In this document: in pieces, positions 52,584-63,579 of the stretch
Layout: every line of letters starts with the position of its first letter
Numbering within the stretch: position 1 is the stretch's first letter
Origin: Pogostemon cablin
Lineage: Eukaryota; Streptophyta; Magnoliopsida; Lamiales; Lamiaceae
Assembly (NCBI GenBank): GCA_023678885.1
Contig: CM042979.1
Coordinates: 27,084,981-27,148,980 of the forward strand
DNA length: 64,000 nucleotides
Direction of reading: 5' to 3'
Notes under the pieces: model-generated
Told to the model about the DNA's origin: nothing
Seen by the model: only the letters and a program-made list of their open reading frames with translations
Database searches by the model: none
Made by a program: the position numbers and the translations under genes

Positions 52584-52695
52584 CTGATGTGGAAAATGGC
52601 CTACTCGTGCAACATCACCAATCCCTGCAATCTTCTCCTTCGCTCTTGAATAACTTCTAAAATGGTACAAGAATGGATCTCGCATAAGGCTTCTT
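52584..52695 (-). pseudogene. Exon-like fragment (middle) in the CACTA element
   Basis: The minus frame RDPFLYHFRSYSRAKEKIAG then IGDVARVGHFPHQ ends at CATCAG followed by GTCAGA, a donor-like boundary. Composition is protein-like and unlike the surrounding A/T sequence. I do not recognise the protein. Confidence 0.35.
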
Positions 52696-52699
52696 TATG

Positions 52700-54380
52700 A
52701 CAAACTACTCAACTTTGCAACAATGCTAGCCAACAACAATGAAACAAACCATTTACGGAAAATAATAAAAAAGGTAATTAAGGAAGTTATAAAGAGCATA
52801 AAAAAAGAACATTGCCAAATACAAAGACCATCAATTATGGATATCATCTTCTCATATACTTAAGAAAAACAACTAACATGAATATTTATGTTATAAAAGG
52901 AATAAAGCTCAAACACGGATTAACATGTTATACATTCCAGGGCAACAACTATGACTTTATAAACTGGAAATTTAGGTCTCAAAGTCATACTAAGAAACAA
53001 ATATAGAACATAGCCTAAATGATACTGGGAAATTGAAAATTTAGGAAATAACACAAGCACACACTCGGATGCTATTCGTCACTTAATGGAATCCACCACA
53101 TGTTTGAAATAAACTCGTCGCCTTAGGAATCTACCAAAAGACTAGAGATAATTAGAAGAAATCCTTCTTCTAAACAAGAGTAAACACTCCAAATATATTA
53201 TATTCTCTCATTATTTTCTGAATGCCAATACAAAGGAATAAGACTCTATTTATAGGAGCCATTTAAGAACCTAGAATCATCTAAACATTAATCAACTAGA
53301 CTCTACACTTACTAGATTCATTTGAGCACTTTAAATGTTTCTTTGAGCACAAAAACACATGAATAACATTAATATAACAATTAATAAAGTAAATATGCTG
53401 ACTTGACCAAGAAATGATAGTTGGAAAGACTCAAAACACTTCAAATGCATGAAGATGACAGATTCCCGTGTATTCCTGCCACCTTCCAGAAGAATGAACG
53501 TAACTCCTTGTAGAAAACTCCAAACGACTCTCCATTTATTGCGTCTGAAACTAGACTGATATGGCTTTCTATCCATATATTGTTCATCGTCTGATTCCCT
53601 CCCTATCAGTACCAGTAAATTTTTTAAATTACCCCATATGCTGGAATATTTTTCTCATCAATCAGCATTAATGCTATAATGTTTGGAAGCATGAACTTAT
53701 TTTGCTTATCACACACAACAAATACACCATAGATAGACAGCAGAAAAACCAAACTTTCTCCGGCAAGGAGGATGATGATGATGAAGAGTAGCGCTGACTG
53801 AAAATTCAAAATAACGCAAACGCAGATTACAAATAGCTTTTACGATTATAAATTCATCTAATCTAACAGGTCAGAAAGAAAAGGCTTTGTTCTATCACTA
53901 CAACCAACCACTTCACCATAGTTGTAAACAATCATTTTAGAATTCTCTTACAAATGCTTCCCAATCCCACAAATTGAATAACATTAAGACCTTATTTTTG
54001 ATTTTATCAGACCCCAATCTGCTTATCAATGTTTATTTACAATAATCTAAACCTAGAACGTGGGATAAATATATGAAACAAGTCAATTAAGGATAATAAC
54101 ACAACTTACCAGAGAATTCATTGAACTTATACATACCTTTTAGAAATTACAAAAAAGAACATATTTAACTGAAGAAAGTAACAACAAATTCAAATTTAAA
54201 ACTAAAAACAGAATGAGGTCTTAATTTTCGAAAGGGAAATTGGAGAATAATAAAGAAAATCTAATTTCTAGGGAAACACCTAGAAACTGGAAATTGAAAG
54301 AAGAATCGAAATTTCATAGGAGTAATTTCACCTTCACATGTCGCTGGTAGGTGTTCCTCTAAATGGAGTTCTTCCTGTCG
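52700..54380. other. CACTA interior, no confident gene
   Basis: Short minus-strand frames exist (53576-53331, 53809-53624), but none has a copy elsewhere in the window or a recognisable domain. The TATA-like motif at 53245 lies here. Confidence 0.4.
53245..53257 (-). promoter_or_regulatory. TATA-like motif on the minus strand
   Basis: CCTATAAATAGAG on the minus strand, followed downstream by a mixed leader without long frames. It could be the promoter of a captured gene or of an LTR remnant. I could not find a second LTR. Confidence 0.3.
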
Positions 54381-54404
54381 CTACTAGGGCTTACGAGTGA
54401 GCTT

Positions 54405-54614
54405 TTACTGTTCAATTACCGTTGATAATCCACATTGGATAATCGCCAACGTCATCATATATGCCATCAACGGTTCAGGCGGTCGTGAAATTCCCAATTC
54501 CATTGTGGAATTCACCTTCCGCGGTCGTGGAATTCCCAATAGAGAACCATCGACGGTCTCTGTCGAGAAGCCAAATGTCGTGGATTGCAGACTATATTTT
54601 GCCAAGAATTCCAT
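54405..54614 (-). pseudogene. Exon-like 5' ORF in the CACTA element
   Basis: A 69-codon minus frame starts at an ATG in good context (GACAATGG) after a C/T-rich leader (CCCTCTTCTCCTTCC). It reads MEFLAKYSLQSTTFGFSTET and later PPEPLMAYMMTLAIIQCG. AACGGTAATT near the end could be a splice donor. It may be the first exon of a captured gene. Unrecognised. Confidence 0.35.
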
Positions 54615-54949
54615 TGTCGAGACCTAGGAAGGAGAAGAGGGAGTTCTCATTCTAGGAATTTACAGGGATTTTCAACGAGGGTTAATGAAGATAAGAGTTC
54701 AAAATGAGTGATTTTAATTTGAAGTTAAAAAATAATACCACAAATAAAAAGAAAATTAAAATTTCACACAATAATGAAAGGCAATGAAAAATTTACAAAT
54801 AATGAGAGGGTTTTATATAACAACGAGGAATAAGATTCTCTCATTATTTTGTTCTTTTTATATATATTTTTAATAAAAAATTACTTTTAATGACAGAATT
54901 TTGTTCCTGTCAGTCATTATTGCCTAGTTTTCTTGTAGTGCATCTATTT

Positions 54950-55551
54950 TCATATGTTTTTATTATAAGGGTATAATAAACATGAAAATTTGACTAGTGC
55001 GTAACCTTCTATTACAAATGCTATTATCATAAGGAGTATATAAGTTCCAAACAAGAAACGCCAACACGTTTGACCGTTGGCTGCACTAGCTTGGACATCA
55101 CCAAGTCTACGTTGATAATAGTCATTCGGCCCCACCTTCCCTTCATCTTCGACCCTAGTGAATTCCATCTTTATGAGATCCCGCTTCTTAAATTTGATAA
55201 TATACTTATAGCCAAGGTAATCGCATCCACCCATATGCTACTAGTTAGGATCAAGGTGACCCCATTTTAATTACAATAATCTGACTTCAGAGAGTTCTTG
55301 GAAGATCCAAAGTCGAAGTAGTGGCGTATCGTCCCACCAGGAATCGGTGCATTGAGATTGTAGGTGTAAGAGGTGAATGAGATGCTCAAGACTGCAACGA
55401 AAATGACTATTAGCAAAGTTAGAAAATGTTTGTAAATGCATATACTGAGGGTTCCACATCATAGATCTTCTTCTTCTTTCTCTTCATCTTAGCTTTGAGC
55501 TCTTCAAGCTCAATCGCGAACGGGAATGAGAATAGGAGGAACATCCATCAT
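54950..55551 (-). pseudogene. Array copy B of the small membrane protein
   Basis: The first ATG (55551) reads only MMDVPPILIPVRD before TGA, because of a 4-nt insertion relative to copy A. The ATG at 55544 restores the LEELKAKMKRKKKK frame as MFLLFSFPFAIELEELKAK. A 1-nt deletion at about 55430 (FTNIF then stop) and a deletion of about 15 nt near 55240 break it. The C-terminal block 55234-54950 is open: GYKYIIKFKKRDLIKMEFTR, DVQASAANGQTCWRFLFGTY, EGYALVKFSCLL. Confidence 0.65.
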
Positions 55552-55669
55552 TTTCAAGCTGCTCTTCTAACAAATGAAAGTGTGAAGAAAGAAGGTTGCC
55601 CCCTGAACCATCTTTTCCATCTAATAGATGCAGTCGGTTATAAGCTAGAAAAGCCAGCTTACACCGCAT
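55484..55669 (-). CDS. Leader ORF of copy B
   Basis: 61 residues, MRCKLAFLAYNRLHLLDGKD through HFHLLEEQLENDG to SLKSSKLR, overlapping the main frame. Counterpart of the copy A and D leader ORFs. Confidence 0.3.
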   Translation of the reverse strand: MRCKLAFLAYNRLHLLDGKDGSGGNLLSSHFHLLEEQLENDGCSSYSHSRSRLSLKSSKLR

Positions 55670-55998
55670 AAAACAAACAAATCAATATCTGACTCTGTAC
55701 CACCGTTTTGTGAGTGGAGACTCTCTAAAAAAATTAACATAATGAATTCTTTCTTACATTATTTAAAATTGTCTCTCTCTATCCAAATGTGCCACGTAAT
55801 TCTTTTTTTTTAAATGTAAAATATCAATAAATTCATTTATTAAGTTTCATAGAACCCACTTAAATTTTGAGAATTTTTTTTACCAAATATTTAGTATTAT
55901 ATATTATAATGTTTAAAATATTGAAAATATTTTAATTCGATTAAGATTTTTTAATCGAGTAATAAATATTTATAATTATGTTAAAATATTTACAACTA

Positions 55999-56721
55999 GT
56001 AAAATTGGTAAATATTATTTCACTGAAAACGGTTACAAAATACTTACGTACAGTGCGAATATAAGTTCTAACCAATCTATCCAACCTACTTAAGCTAAAA
56101 GCCTAAGGTGAACAAAAATACATCAAAGATTCATGTACAAAGACGTTATCTGAAGTTTGATTCTATCTGCAATATGATTCAGGAACAACATCCTCGTGCC
56201 AAACTGTAAGGCATTTCTTTCCATCCAAATGTGGTAGACCATGGTAGCGAAGGTGATGAAAAGAAGTCTTCTTGCCTTGTTGTTACTTCTAGTATCCTGT
56301 ATTATCTTACGAAAATCATCCGTGACTGAAGTAATCCTCCCTCTTCTCCATCCAATCCATCTTCTAACTTCATCCCAAATGAGTGTGGTATAAGGGCAAT
56401 GAAAGAAGAGATGCGATGTAGTCTCCTCATCGAAGCAGAATCCACATCGTTTATCTTCTCCTGTATACCAAACCCTGTCCTTTGTAGAGAGTCTTTCTCT
56501 ATGCACAAACCATAGCCTGAAATTGTACTTCCTCACTATCTATTTATGCCAAACTTGTTTGTATACGAAGTTTGAGTCCTGCGTGTGATTGCTCCTCAAG
56601 TATGTATACATCTTTTTGGATCTGAAGTTCCCATTCTCACTGAATTTCTCCATAATACTAACAACTCCCTCACTCCCTTCATCATTACTCTCTATCACAT
56701 TCCTCGTGGCTATCAGTGTTC
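55999..56721 (-). mobile_element. LINE 3' fragment inserted in unit B
   Basis: The minus frame 56536-56123 is the zinc-binding reverse-transcriptase tail domain (zf-RVT): LWFVHRERLSTKDRVW, CGFCFDEETTSHLFFHCPY and WIGWRRGR. Upstream text (SKKMYTYLRSNHT) fits the same domain. Flanking TTTACAACTA is repeated at 55989-55998 and 56722-56731, a probable TSD, and units C and D lack the insert. It is 5'-truncated, as usual for LINEs, though no poly(A) is visible. Confidence 0.85.
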
Positions 56722-57084
56722 TTTACAACTATGGCATACAAATATGTACAGTCATAAAATATATACAATCAAATTATAAAATATACAATCGAATCATTTA
56801 TTTCAACCGAGTCAATTATCCGATCAAATGTAATTTTTTAAATTGAGCATTTTAATAAATATCCTTTGATAAAAATATTTATAAGAGGACCATTATCCCC
56901 ATTATCTCTTGGGACATCAGCAGTATTGCCAACTGTCACTTTTTAAAAAGCAAAAATGCCCAGCCCCTTTTAAATAAAGCAAATTTGTTCACTTTAATAT
57001 AATTTGAGATTAATACTCTTTGAGTTACAATTTTTTTATTAAAGATTTATGTCAATCTTATAATTTAAATTAAATATACTAATT

Positions 57085-57520
57085 TTGGGGAAAAATCAAT
57101 TATTGATTATGTCAATTAAATAATTGACAGAATAAAATAAAAATAATTGACAAAATAGAACATTGACATAAAACATTGATCGAATTGAATTAAATAAATT
57201 TACCGAATTGAACAAAAAAATGATTGACATAATTAAAAAACATTGACTGAAAATTGACCACACAAATTGACGGAATAGAACAACTATGTATTGACCGAAT
57301 AGAACAAAATAAAGATTACAAAATTATTTACAAAAAAATTGACAACACGCATTAAACAAATAGAACAAATAGTCATTGGCCGAATAGTATAAAATAAAGA
57401 TTGGCATAGTTCACAAAAAAATTGACAACACACATAGACCGATTAAAATAAAAAATTGAACGAATAGAACAAAAAAGACATGACCGAATAGAATTAACTT
57501 ACATTGACAGAAAATCAAAA
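57085..57520. repeat. TTGAC motif array, unit B
   Basis: Same repeat as 50285-50670, slightly diverged. Confidence 0.8.
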
Positions 57521-57929
57521 ATTTAATATTAAAATATACAATTATTGAGTGATTTTGACAGGTGTCTAACATATGAGTGGGATATTCTCGTAAATTAAAA
57601 AGAAAAGTGGGTAGATGTGCAAAATTTTAGTAAAAGCAAACATTTTTGCTTATTGAATTTTGATTTTAGGATCAGAGGGCAATTCTTCTTATTTGTTTAT
57701 TTAATAATTCTAACATTTACTTACGTGACTTGTAATTAAATCCCCTATAATATGTTAATCATTTAATTAATTAATTTTAAATAATTACATTATTTTCATA
57801 ATTATGTAACTGTTCTTAGTATCAGTGCTTTGTCAATTTCATGTTCAATTTTTTATATTTTTACTTATAATTATTTATTTTCTATTTTCATATACATCCA
57901 TCTATTTTCATAGGTTTTTATTGTAAGGA

Positions 57930-58519
57930 GTATAATAAACATGAAAATTTGACAAGTGCGCAACATTCTACTACACATGCTATCAACATAAGGAGTATAT
58001 AAGTTCCAAACAAGAAACGCCAACACGTTTGACCGTTGGCTGCACTAGCTTGGACATCACCAAGTCTACGTTGATAACAGTCATTCAGCCCACCTTTCCT
58101 TCATCTTCAACCCTTGTGAATTCCATCTTTATGAGATCCCGCTTCTTAAATTTGATAATATACTTATAGCCAAGATAACCGCATCCACCTATATGCATAA
58201 TGAAAACGATACCAGCTAGATCAAGGTGACCCCACTGTAATTACAATAATCTGACTTCAGAGAGTTCTTAAAAAATCCAAAGTCGAAGTGGCAGCGTATT
58301 GTCGAACCGGGAATTGTTGCATTGAGATTGTAGGTGTAAGAGGTGAACGAGATGCTCAAGACTGCAGCGAAAATGACAATTAGCAAAGTTAGAAAATTAT
58401 TTGTAAATGCATATACCGAGGGTTCCACGTTATAGATCTTCTTCTTTCTCTTCATCTTAGCTTTGTGCTCTTCAAGCTCGATTGTGAATGGGAATGGGAA
58501 CAGGAGGAACATCCGTCAT
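57930..58519 (-). pseudogene. Array copy C of the small membrane protein
   Basis: From the second ATG (58512) the frame is open for 98 codons: MFLLFPFPFTIELEEHKAK, SVYAFTNNFLTLLIVIFAAV, then CNYSGVTLI and TAG. A 1-nt deletion (TTGATCTAG where others have TTGATCCTAG) causes the stop at about 58216. The rest of the gene continues in another frame to about 57935. The leader ORF is also shifted in this copy. Confidence 0.7.
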
Positions 58520-58629
58520 TTCAAGTTATTCTTCTAACAAATTAAAGTGTGAAGAAAGAAGGTTACCCCCTGAACCATCTTTCCGTCTAATATATACAGT
58601 CGGTCATAAACTAAAAAAGCCAGCGTACA

Positions 58630-59320
58630 CCGCATAAAATAAATAAATTTATCTCAGACTCTGTACCACCATTTTGTGAGTGGAGACTCTCCAAAAAAAA
58701 TTTAACCTAATGAATTCTTTCTTTCATTATTCAAAATTGTCTCTCTCTATCCAAATGTGCCACGTAATTCTTATTTTTTTAAATGTAAAATATCAATAAA
58801 TTCATTTATTAAGTTTCATAGTACCAACTTAAATTTTGAGAATTTTTTATACACATATTTAGTATTATATATTATAATGTTTAAAATATTGAAAATATTT
58901 TTATTCGATTTAAATTTTTTAATCGATTATTAAATATGTACAATTAAGTTAAAATATTTAAAACTATATCATAAAAATATGTACAATCATAAAATATATA
59001 TAATCAAATCATAAAATATACAATCGAATAATTTATTTCAACTGAGTCAATTATCCGATTAGATGTAATTATGTTAAGTGGAGCATTTTAATAAATATCC
59101 TTTGATAAAAATGTTTATAAGTGGACCATTGTCCCCATTATCTCTTGGGACAACAGCAGTATTGCCCACGGTCGCTATTTAAAAAGCAAAAAATGCCCAC
59201 CCCTTTTAAATAAAGCAAATTTGTTTGCGATTAATATATCCTTTTATTTACAATTTTTTTGATTAAAGATTTATGTCAATCTTATAATTTAAATTAAATT
59301 TACTAATTTTGAAAAAAAAT
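58630..59320. other. Upstream region of copy C
   Basis: Conserved unit sequence (GTGGAGACTCTCC, CATTATCTCTTGGGACAACA). No gene. Confidence 0.5.
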
Positions 59321-59329
59321 CCATGATTG

Positions 59330-59700
59330 ATTCTGTCAATTAAATAATTGACAGAATAAAATAAAAATAATGGACAAAATAGAACATTGACATAAAACAT
59401 TAACCGAATTGAACAAAAAAATGATTGACATAATTAAAAAAATATTGACTGAAAAATTGACCACACAAATTGACCGAATAGAACAAAATAAAGATTACAC
59501 AAATTATTAACAAAAAAATGGACAACACGAATTGAACAAATAGAACATATAGGCATTGTCCAAATAGTATAAAATAAAGATTGACATAATTCACAAAACA
59601 TAGACAAAAAATTAATAACACACATTGACCGATTAGAATTAAAAATTGAACGAATAGAACAAAAAAGACATGACCGAATAGAATTAACTTACATTGATAG
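59330..59700. repeat. TTGAC motif array, unit C
   Basis: Same repeat as in units A, B and D. Long minus-strand frames through it (Phe/Ile/Cys/Gln-rich) come from the repeat composition. Confidence 0.8.
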
Positions 59701-60172
59701 AAAATCAAAAATTTTAATATTAAAATATACAATTATTGAGTGATTTTGACAGGTGTCAGATATATGAGTGGGATATTCTCGTAAATTTAAAAGAAAAGTG
59801 GGTAGATGTGCAAAATTTTAGAAAAAGCGAACATTTTTGCTTACTTAATTTTGATTTTGGGGATCAGGGGACAATTATTCTTTTCTCTTTATTTATTAAT
59901 TCTAACATTTACTTACGTGACCTGCAATTAGATCCCCTATAATATGTTCATCATTTAATTAATTAATTTTAAATAATCATATTAATTTCATAATTATGTA
60001 ATTGTTCTTAGTGATCAGTGCTTTGTTTATTTTATGTTTAATTTTTTATATTTTTACTTCAAATTATTTATTTGTTATTTTCATATACATCCATCTATTT
60101 TCATATGTTTTTATTATAAGGAGTATAATAAACATGAAAATTTGACAAGTGCGCAATTTTCTACTACACATG

Positions 60173-60763
60173 CTATATCATAACGAGAATATAAGTTTCA
60201 AAAAAGAAACGCCTACACGTTTGACCGTTAGCTGCACTAGCTTGGACATCACCAAATATACGTTGATAATAGTCATTCAGCGCCACTTTCCCTTCATCTT
60301 CAACCCTTGTGAATTCTATCTTTTTGAGATCCCACTTCTTAAATTTGATAACATACTTATAGCCTAGGTAACTACATCCACTCATATTCGTAATGAAAAC
60401 GATACCAGCTAGGATCAAGGTGACCCTACTGTAATTACAATAATATGACTTCGGAGAGTTCTTGGAAAATCCAAAGTCGAAGTGGCGGTGTATTATCGAA
60501 CCAGAAATCAGTGCATTGAGATTGTAGGTGTAAAAGTGGCGGTGTATTATCGAACCAGAAATCGGTGCATTGAGATTGTAGGTGTAAGAGGTGAACGAGA
60601 TGCTCAAGACTGCAGTGAAAATGACTATTAGCAAAGTTATAAAATTATTTGTAAATACATATACTGAGGGTTCCACGTCATAGATCTTCTTCTTCTTTCT
60701 CTTCATCTTAGCTTTGAGCTCTTCAAGTTTGATCGCGAACGGGAATGGGAACAGGAGAAACAT
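60173..60763 (-). CDS. Array copy D: intact ORF for a small multi-span membrane protein
   Basis: 196 codons from ATG 60763 to TAG 60173, the only full-length open copy. Order: short hydrophobic start (MFLLFPFPFAIKLEELKAK), basic KMKRKKKK, first span NFITLLIVIFTAVLSISF (about residues 40-58), a loop with the 18-residue unit YTYNLNA.ISGSIIHRHF twice (a 54-nt in-frame duplication unique to this copy), second span VTLILAGIVFI, a charged loop (KFKKWDLKKIEFTRVEDEG), DVQASAANGQTCRRFFFETY and an early stop. A 1-nt deletion at the end removes the last span present in A and B (EGYALVKFSCLL). The start is the second, shifted ATG. The first ATG at 60770 gives only a 15-residue peptide. Probably membrane-located. 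I know no named domain. It may also be decaying. Confidence 0.6.
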   Translation of the reverse strand: MFLLFPFPFAIKLEELKAKMKRKKKKIYDVEPSVYVFTNNFITLLIVIFTAVLSISFTSYTYNLNAPISGSIIHRHFYTYNLNALISGSIIHRHFDFGFSKNSPKSYYCNYSRVTLILAGIVFITNMSGCSYLGYKYVIKFKKWDLKKIEFTRVEDEGKVALNDYYQRIFGDVQASAANGQTCRRFFFETYILVMI

Positions 60764-60888
60764 CCATCATTTTCAAGCTGCTCTTCTAACAAATGAAAGT
60801 GTGAAGAAAGAAGGTTGCCCCCTGAACCATCTTTTCCGTCTAATATATACAGTCGGTCATAAGCTAGAAAAGCCAGCGTACACTGCAT
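60703..60888 (-). CDS. Leader ORF of copy D
   Basis: 61 residues, MQCTLAFLAYDRLYILDGKD through HFHLLEEQLENDG. It overlaps the main start by about 60 nt in another frame. An in-frame extension upstream reaches 60978. Confidence 0.3.
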   Translation of the reverse strand: MQCTLAFLAYDRLYILDGKDGSGGNLLSSHFHLLEEQLENDGCFSCSHSRSRSNLKSSKLR

Positions 60889-60899
60889 AAAATAAATAA

Positions 60900-61105
60900 A
60901 TCTAACTCTGACTTGTACCACAGTTTTGTGAGTGGAGACTCTCCCAAAAAATTTAACATAATGAATTATTTCTTTCATTATTCAAAATTGTCTCTCTGCC
61001 ACGTAATTATTATTTTTTAAATGTATAATATATCAATAAATTCATTTATTAAGTTTCATAGTACCCACTTAGATTTTGAAAATTTTTTATACCACATATT
61101 TAGTA
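60900..61105. other. Upstream region of copy D
   Basis: Conserved unit sequence before the Stowaway insertion. No gene. Confidence 0.5.
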
Positions 61106-61305
61106 CTCCCCGTCCGCTTCTAAGGTATTCATTTTACTATTTTTTGCGCCTGCTTTAAAGTATCAATTTTATCTATTTAGTAAAAAAGTACACAATATGG
61201 TCCATCACTTTCCTCTAATACAACTACCCACTTTACATATAATAATAATACTCCTTAATCCACGTGCAAAAAATAAATGGATACCTTAGAACCGGACGGA
61301 GGGAG
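61106..61305. mobile_element. Stowaway-type MITE in unit D
   Basis: Left CTCCCCGTCCGCTTCTAAGG, right CCTTAGAACCGGACGGAGGGAG shortened (GAACCGGACGGAGGGAG). Left flank TA, right flank TG (decayed). Units A, B and C retain the empty site ATATTTAGTATTATATATTA. Same subfamily as 22220-22420. Confidence 0.93.
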
Positions 61306-61794
61306 TGTTATATATATTATAATGTTTAAAATGTTGAAAATATTTTAATTCGATTTAAAATTTTAAATCGAGTAATAAATATGTATAAATAAGTTAAAAT
61401 ATTTACAACTAAGTCATAAAAATATGTATAGTCATAAAATATATACTATCAAATCATAAAATATACAATCGAATCATTTATTTCAACCGAGTCAATTATC
61501 CGGTCAAATTTAATTTTGTTAGGTTGTGCATTGTAATAAATATCTTTTGATAAAAATATTTATAACAGGACCATTGACCCCATTATCTCTTGGGACAACA
61601 GCAGTATTGGCCACTGTCACTATTTAAAAAGCAAAAATGCCCACCCCTTTTAAACAAAGCAAATTTATTAACTTTAATATAATTTGAGAATACCCTTTGA
61701 GATACAATTTTTTTTAAATTAAAGATTTATGTCAATTTTATAATTTAAATTAAATATACTAATTTTGGAAAAAAAAACCATTACTAATTCTGCC

Positions 61795-62185
61795 AATTAA
61801 ATAATTGACAGAATAAAATAAAAATAATTGACAAAATATAACATTGACATAAAACATTGACCGAATTGAATTAAAATAAATTGACCGAATTGAACAAACA
61901 AATGATTGACATAATTAAAAATCCATTGACTGAAAAATTGACCACACATATTGACCGAATAGAACAAAATAGATATTAGACAAATTATTTACAAAAGATT
62001 GACAACACACATTGAACAAATAGAACAAATAGGTATTGACCGAATAGTATAAAATAAAAATTGACATAATTCACAAAACACTGATAAAAATTTGACATCA
62101 CACATTGACCGATTAGAATAAAAAATTAAACGAATAGAACAAAAAAGACATGATCGAATATAATTAACTTACATTGACTGAAAAT
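61795..62185. repeat. TTGAC motif array, unit D
   Basis: Same repeat as in units A-C. Confidence 0.8.
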
Positions 62186-62410
62186 AAAAAATTTTAATAT
62201 TAAAATATACAATTATTGAGTGATTTGACAGGTGGCTGATATATGTGAGGGATATTCTCATAGATTTAAAAGAAAAGTGGGTAGATGTGCAAAATTTTAG
62301 TAAAAGCGAACATTTTTGCTTATTGAATTTTGATTTTGGGGATCAGGGGGCAATTCCTCTTATCTCTTTATTTATTAATTCTAACATTTACTTACATGAC
62401 CTGCAATTAG

Positions 62411-63368
62411 TATGGGTGATCACGGTGCGATTTCACGATTTTTTAGGCTAAATCAAAATTGCCTTGCCTAGTGCGGTTCGATTATCTTCAAAATTTAAAA
62501 TTGCAGTTTTCCAACAAAAAATCAAGGTTTTAGCAGTTTTACGGTCGATTTTGACAGTTTGGCGATTTCATTATAAAATAATGTGATATTACAATACATT
62601 ACTGTTGGAATACACTAGCCTCGTACTTTCCACATTAAAAATGCTAATAAAATACATAAGTAATAAGGAAAACATAATACACATGTTGATGGAATACATA
62701 AACAATAATGTTTTTTTGCAAAAGGAGCACAATGAATACATAAGCACAATGAAATCTCAATATATAAAAAAAAAGACTATTTCGATACGTCTTTCTCTTC
62801 TATTCTCAAAAGACTACAAAAAAAAGACTAATATATAAAAGCAAAAGGAGTACAAACCTAATTTGTAATTGATGGAATTTTGATGAGGGATATTAGGGGA
62901 AAATCTCAATATGGAAACATTGGGGGAAATCTCAATCTGAATCACGAACTCACATTATTTTCTTGTGGACGGCTGCTACTACTTGGTAGTTGATAATGTG
63001 GTGAATCAGTAAACAGGTGTGAGGTTCTTAGGGTTTTAGTTGAGTGTCAAAAGCCTATTACCTAGTAGCCCAATATCATGGGCCTGTAACTAGTAAGCCC
63101 ACCATAACCAGGCCACTACTTAAAATCAATTAATTAATTAAATATTTACATAATGGTATATAAATTAGTATAATATAGGATTAACAAATGTACACCAACT
63201 CGTCGGTTCGGTGTAGTGCGGTTTTCCCATTAATTTAAAACTGCACCATTCCAACGGTTCGATTTCAAAAAATATTATTAATCACGGTTTTCTCAAAATA
63301 ATTACTATTCTCGGTACAATGCGGTACAGGCGGTGCAGGCGGTTATAAAAAATATATGCTCACCCCTA
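62411..63368. mobile_element. hAT-type non-autonomous element (TAGGGGTGAGCA family) in unit D
   Basis: Perfect 8-bp TSD GCAATTAG (62403-62410 and 63369-63376). Ends TATGGGTGATCACGGTGCG and (inverted) TAGGGGTGAGCATATA. Subterminal GCGGT/ACCGC words at both ends (CGGTACAATGCGGTACAGG). Units A, B and C have the uninterrupted GACCTGCAATTAGATC-type site. 958 bp, no transposase. Confidence 0.95.
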
Positions 63369-63579
63369 GCAATTAGATCTCCTATAATATGTTCATCATT
63401 TAATTAATAAATTTTAAATAATTACATTAATTTCATAATTATGTAATTGTTCTTAGTGATCTATGCTTTGTCTATTTCATTTTTACTTTTTTATATTTTT
63501 CCTTCTAATTATTTATTTGCTATTTTTATATACATCCATCTATTTTCATAGGTTTTTATTATAAGGAGAATAATAAACA

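Larger units (their letters stand above)
51308..54940. mobile_element. CACTA (En/Spm) element of 3.6 kb with gene-like cargo
   Basis: Ends CACTACAAAAAAA and TTTCTTGTAGTG. 3-bp TSD CAT (51305-51307 and 54941-54943). The empty site TACATCCATCTATTTTCATA is seen in units B, C and D. Subterminal AATGACAGGA / TCCTGTCATT words in both orientations lie at both ends. No transposase. The interior has exon-like frames on the minus strand, suggesting captured host sequence. Confidence 0.95.

Noticed and set aside
53205..53590. Solo LTR around the minus-strand TATA box in the CACTA element
   Set aside because: No TG...CA boundaries with a 5-bp duplication could be found.
59400..59732. 110-codon minus-strand hydrophobic frame in the TTGAC array (also 50292-50582)
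   Set aside because: Phe/Ile/Gln/Cys composition follows the repeat; frames are not shared by all units.
59736..59942. Plus-strand frame with KEKWVDVQNF, present also at 62245-62451
   Set aside because: Units A and B have shifts or stops in it and differences are not codon-biased; more likely conserved unit DNA than a gene.
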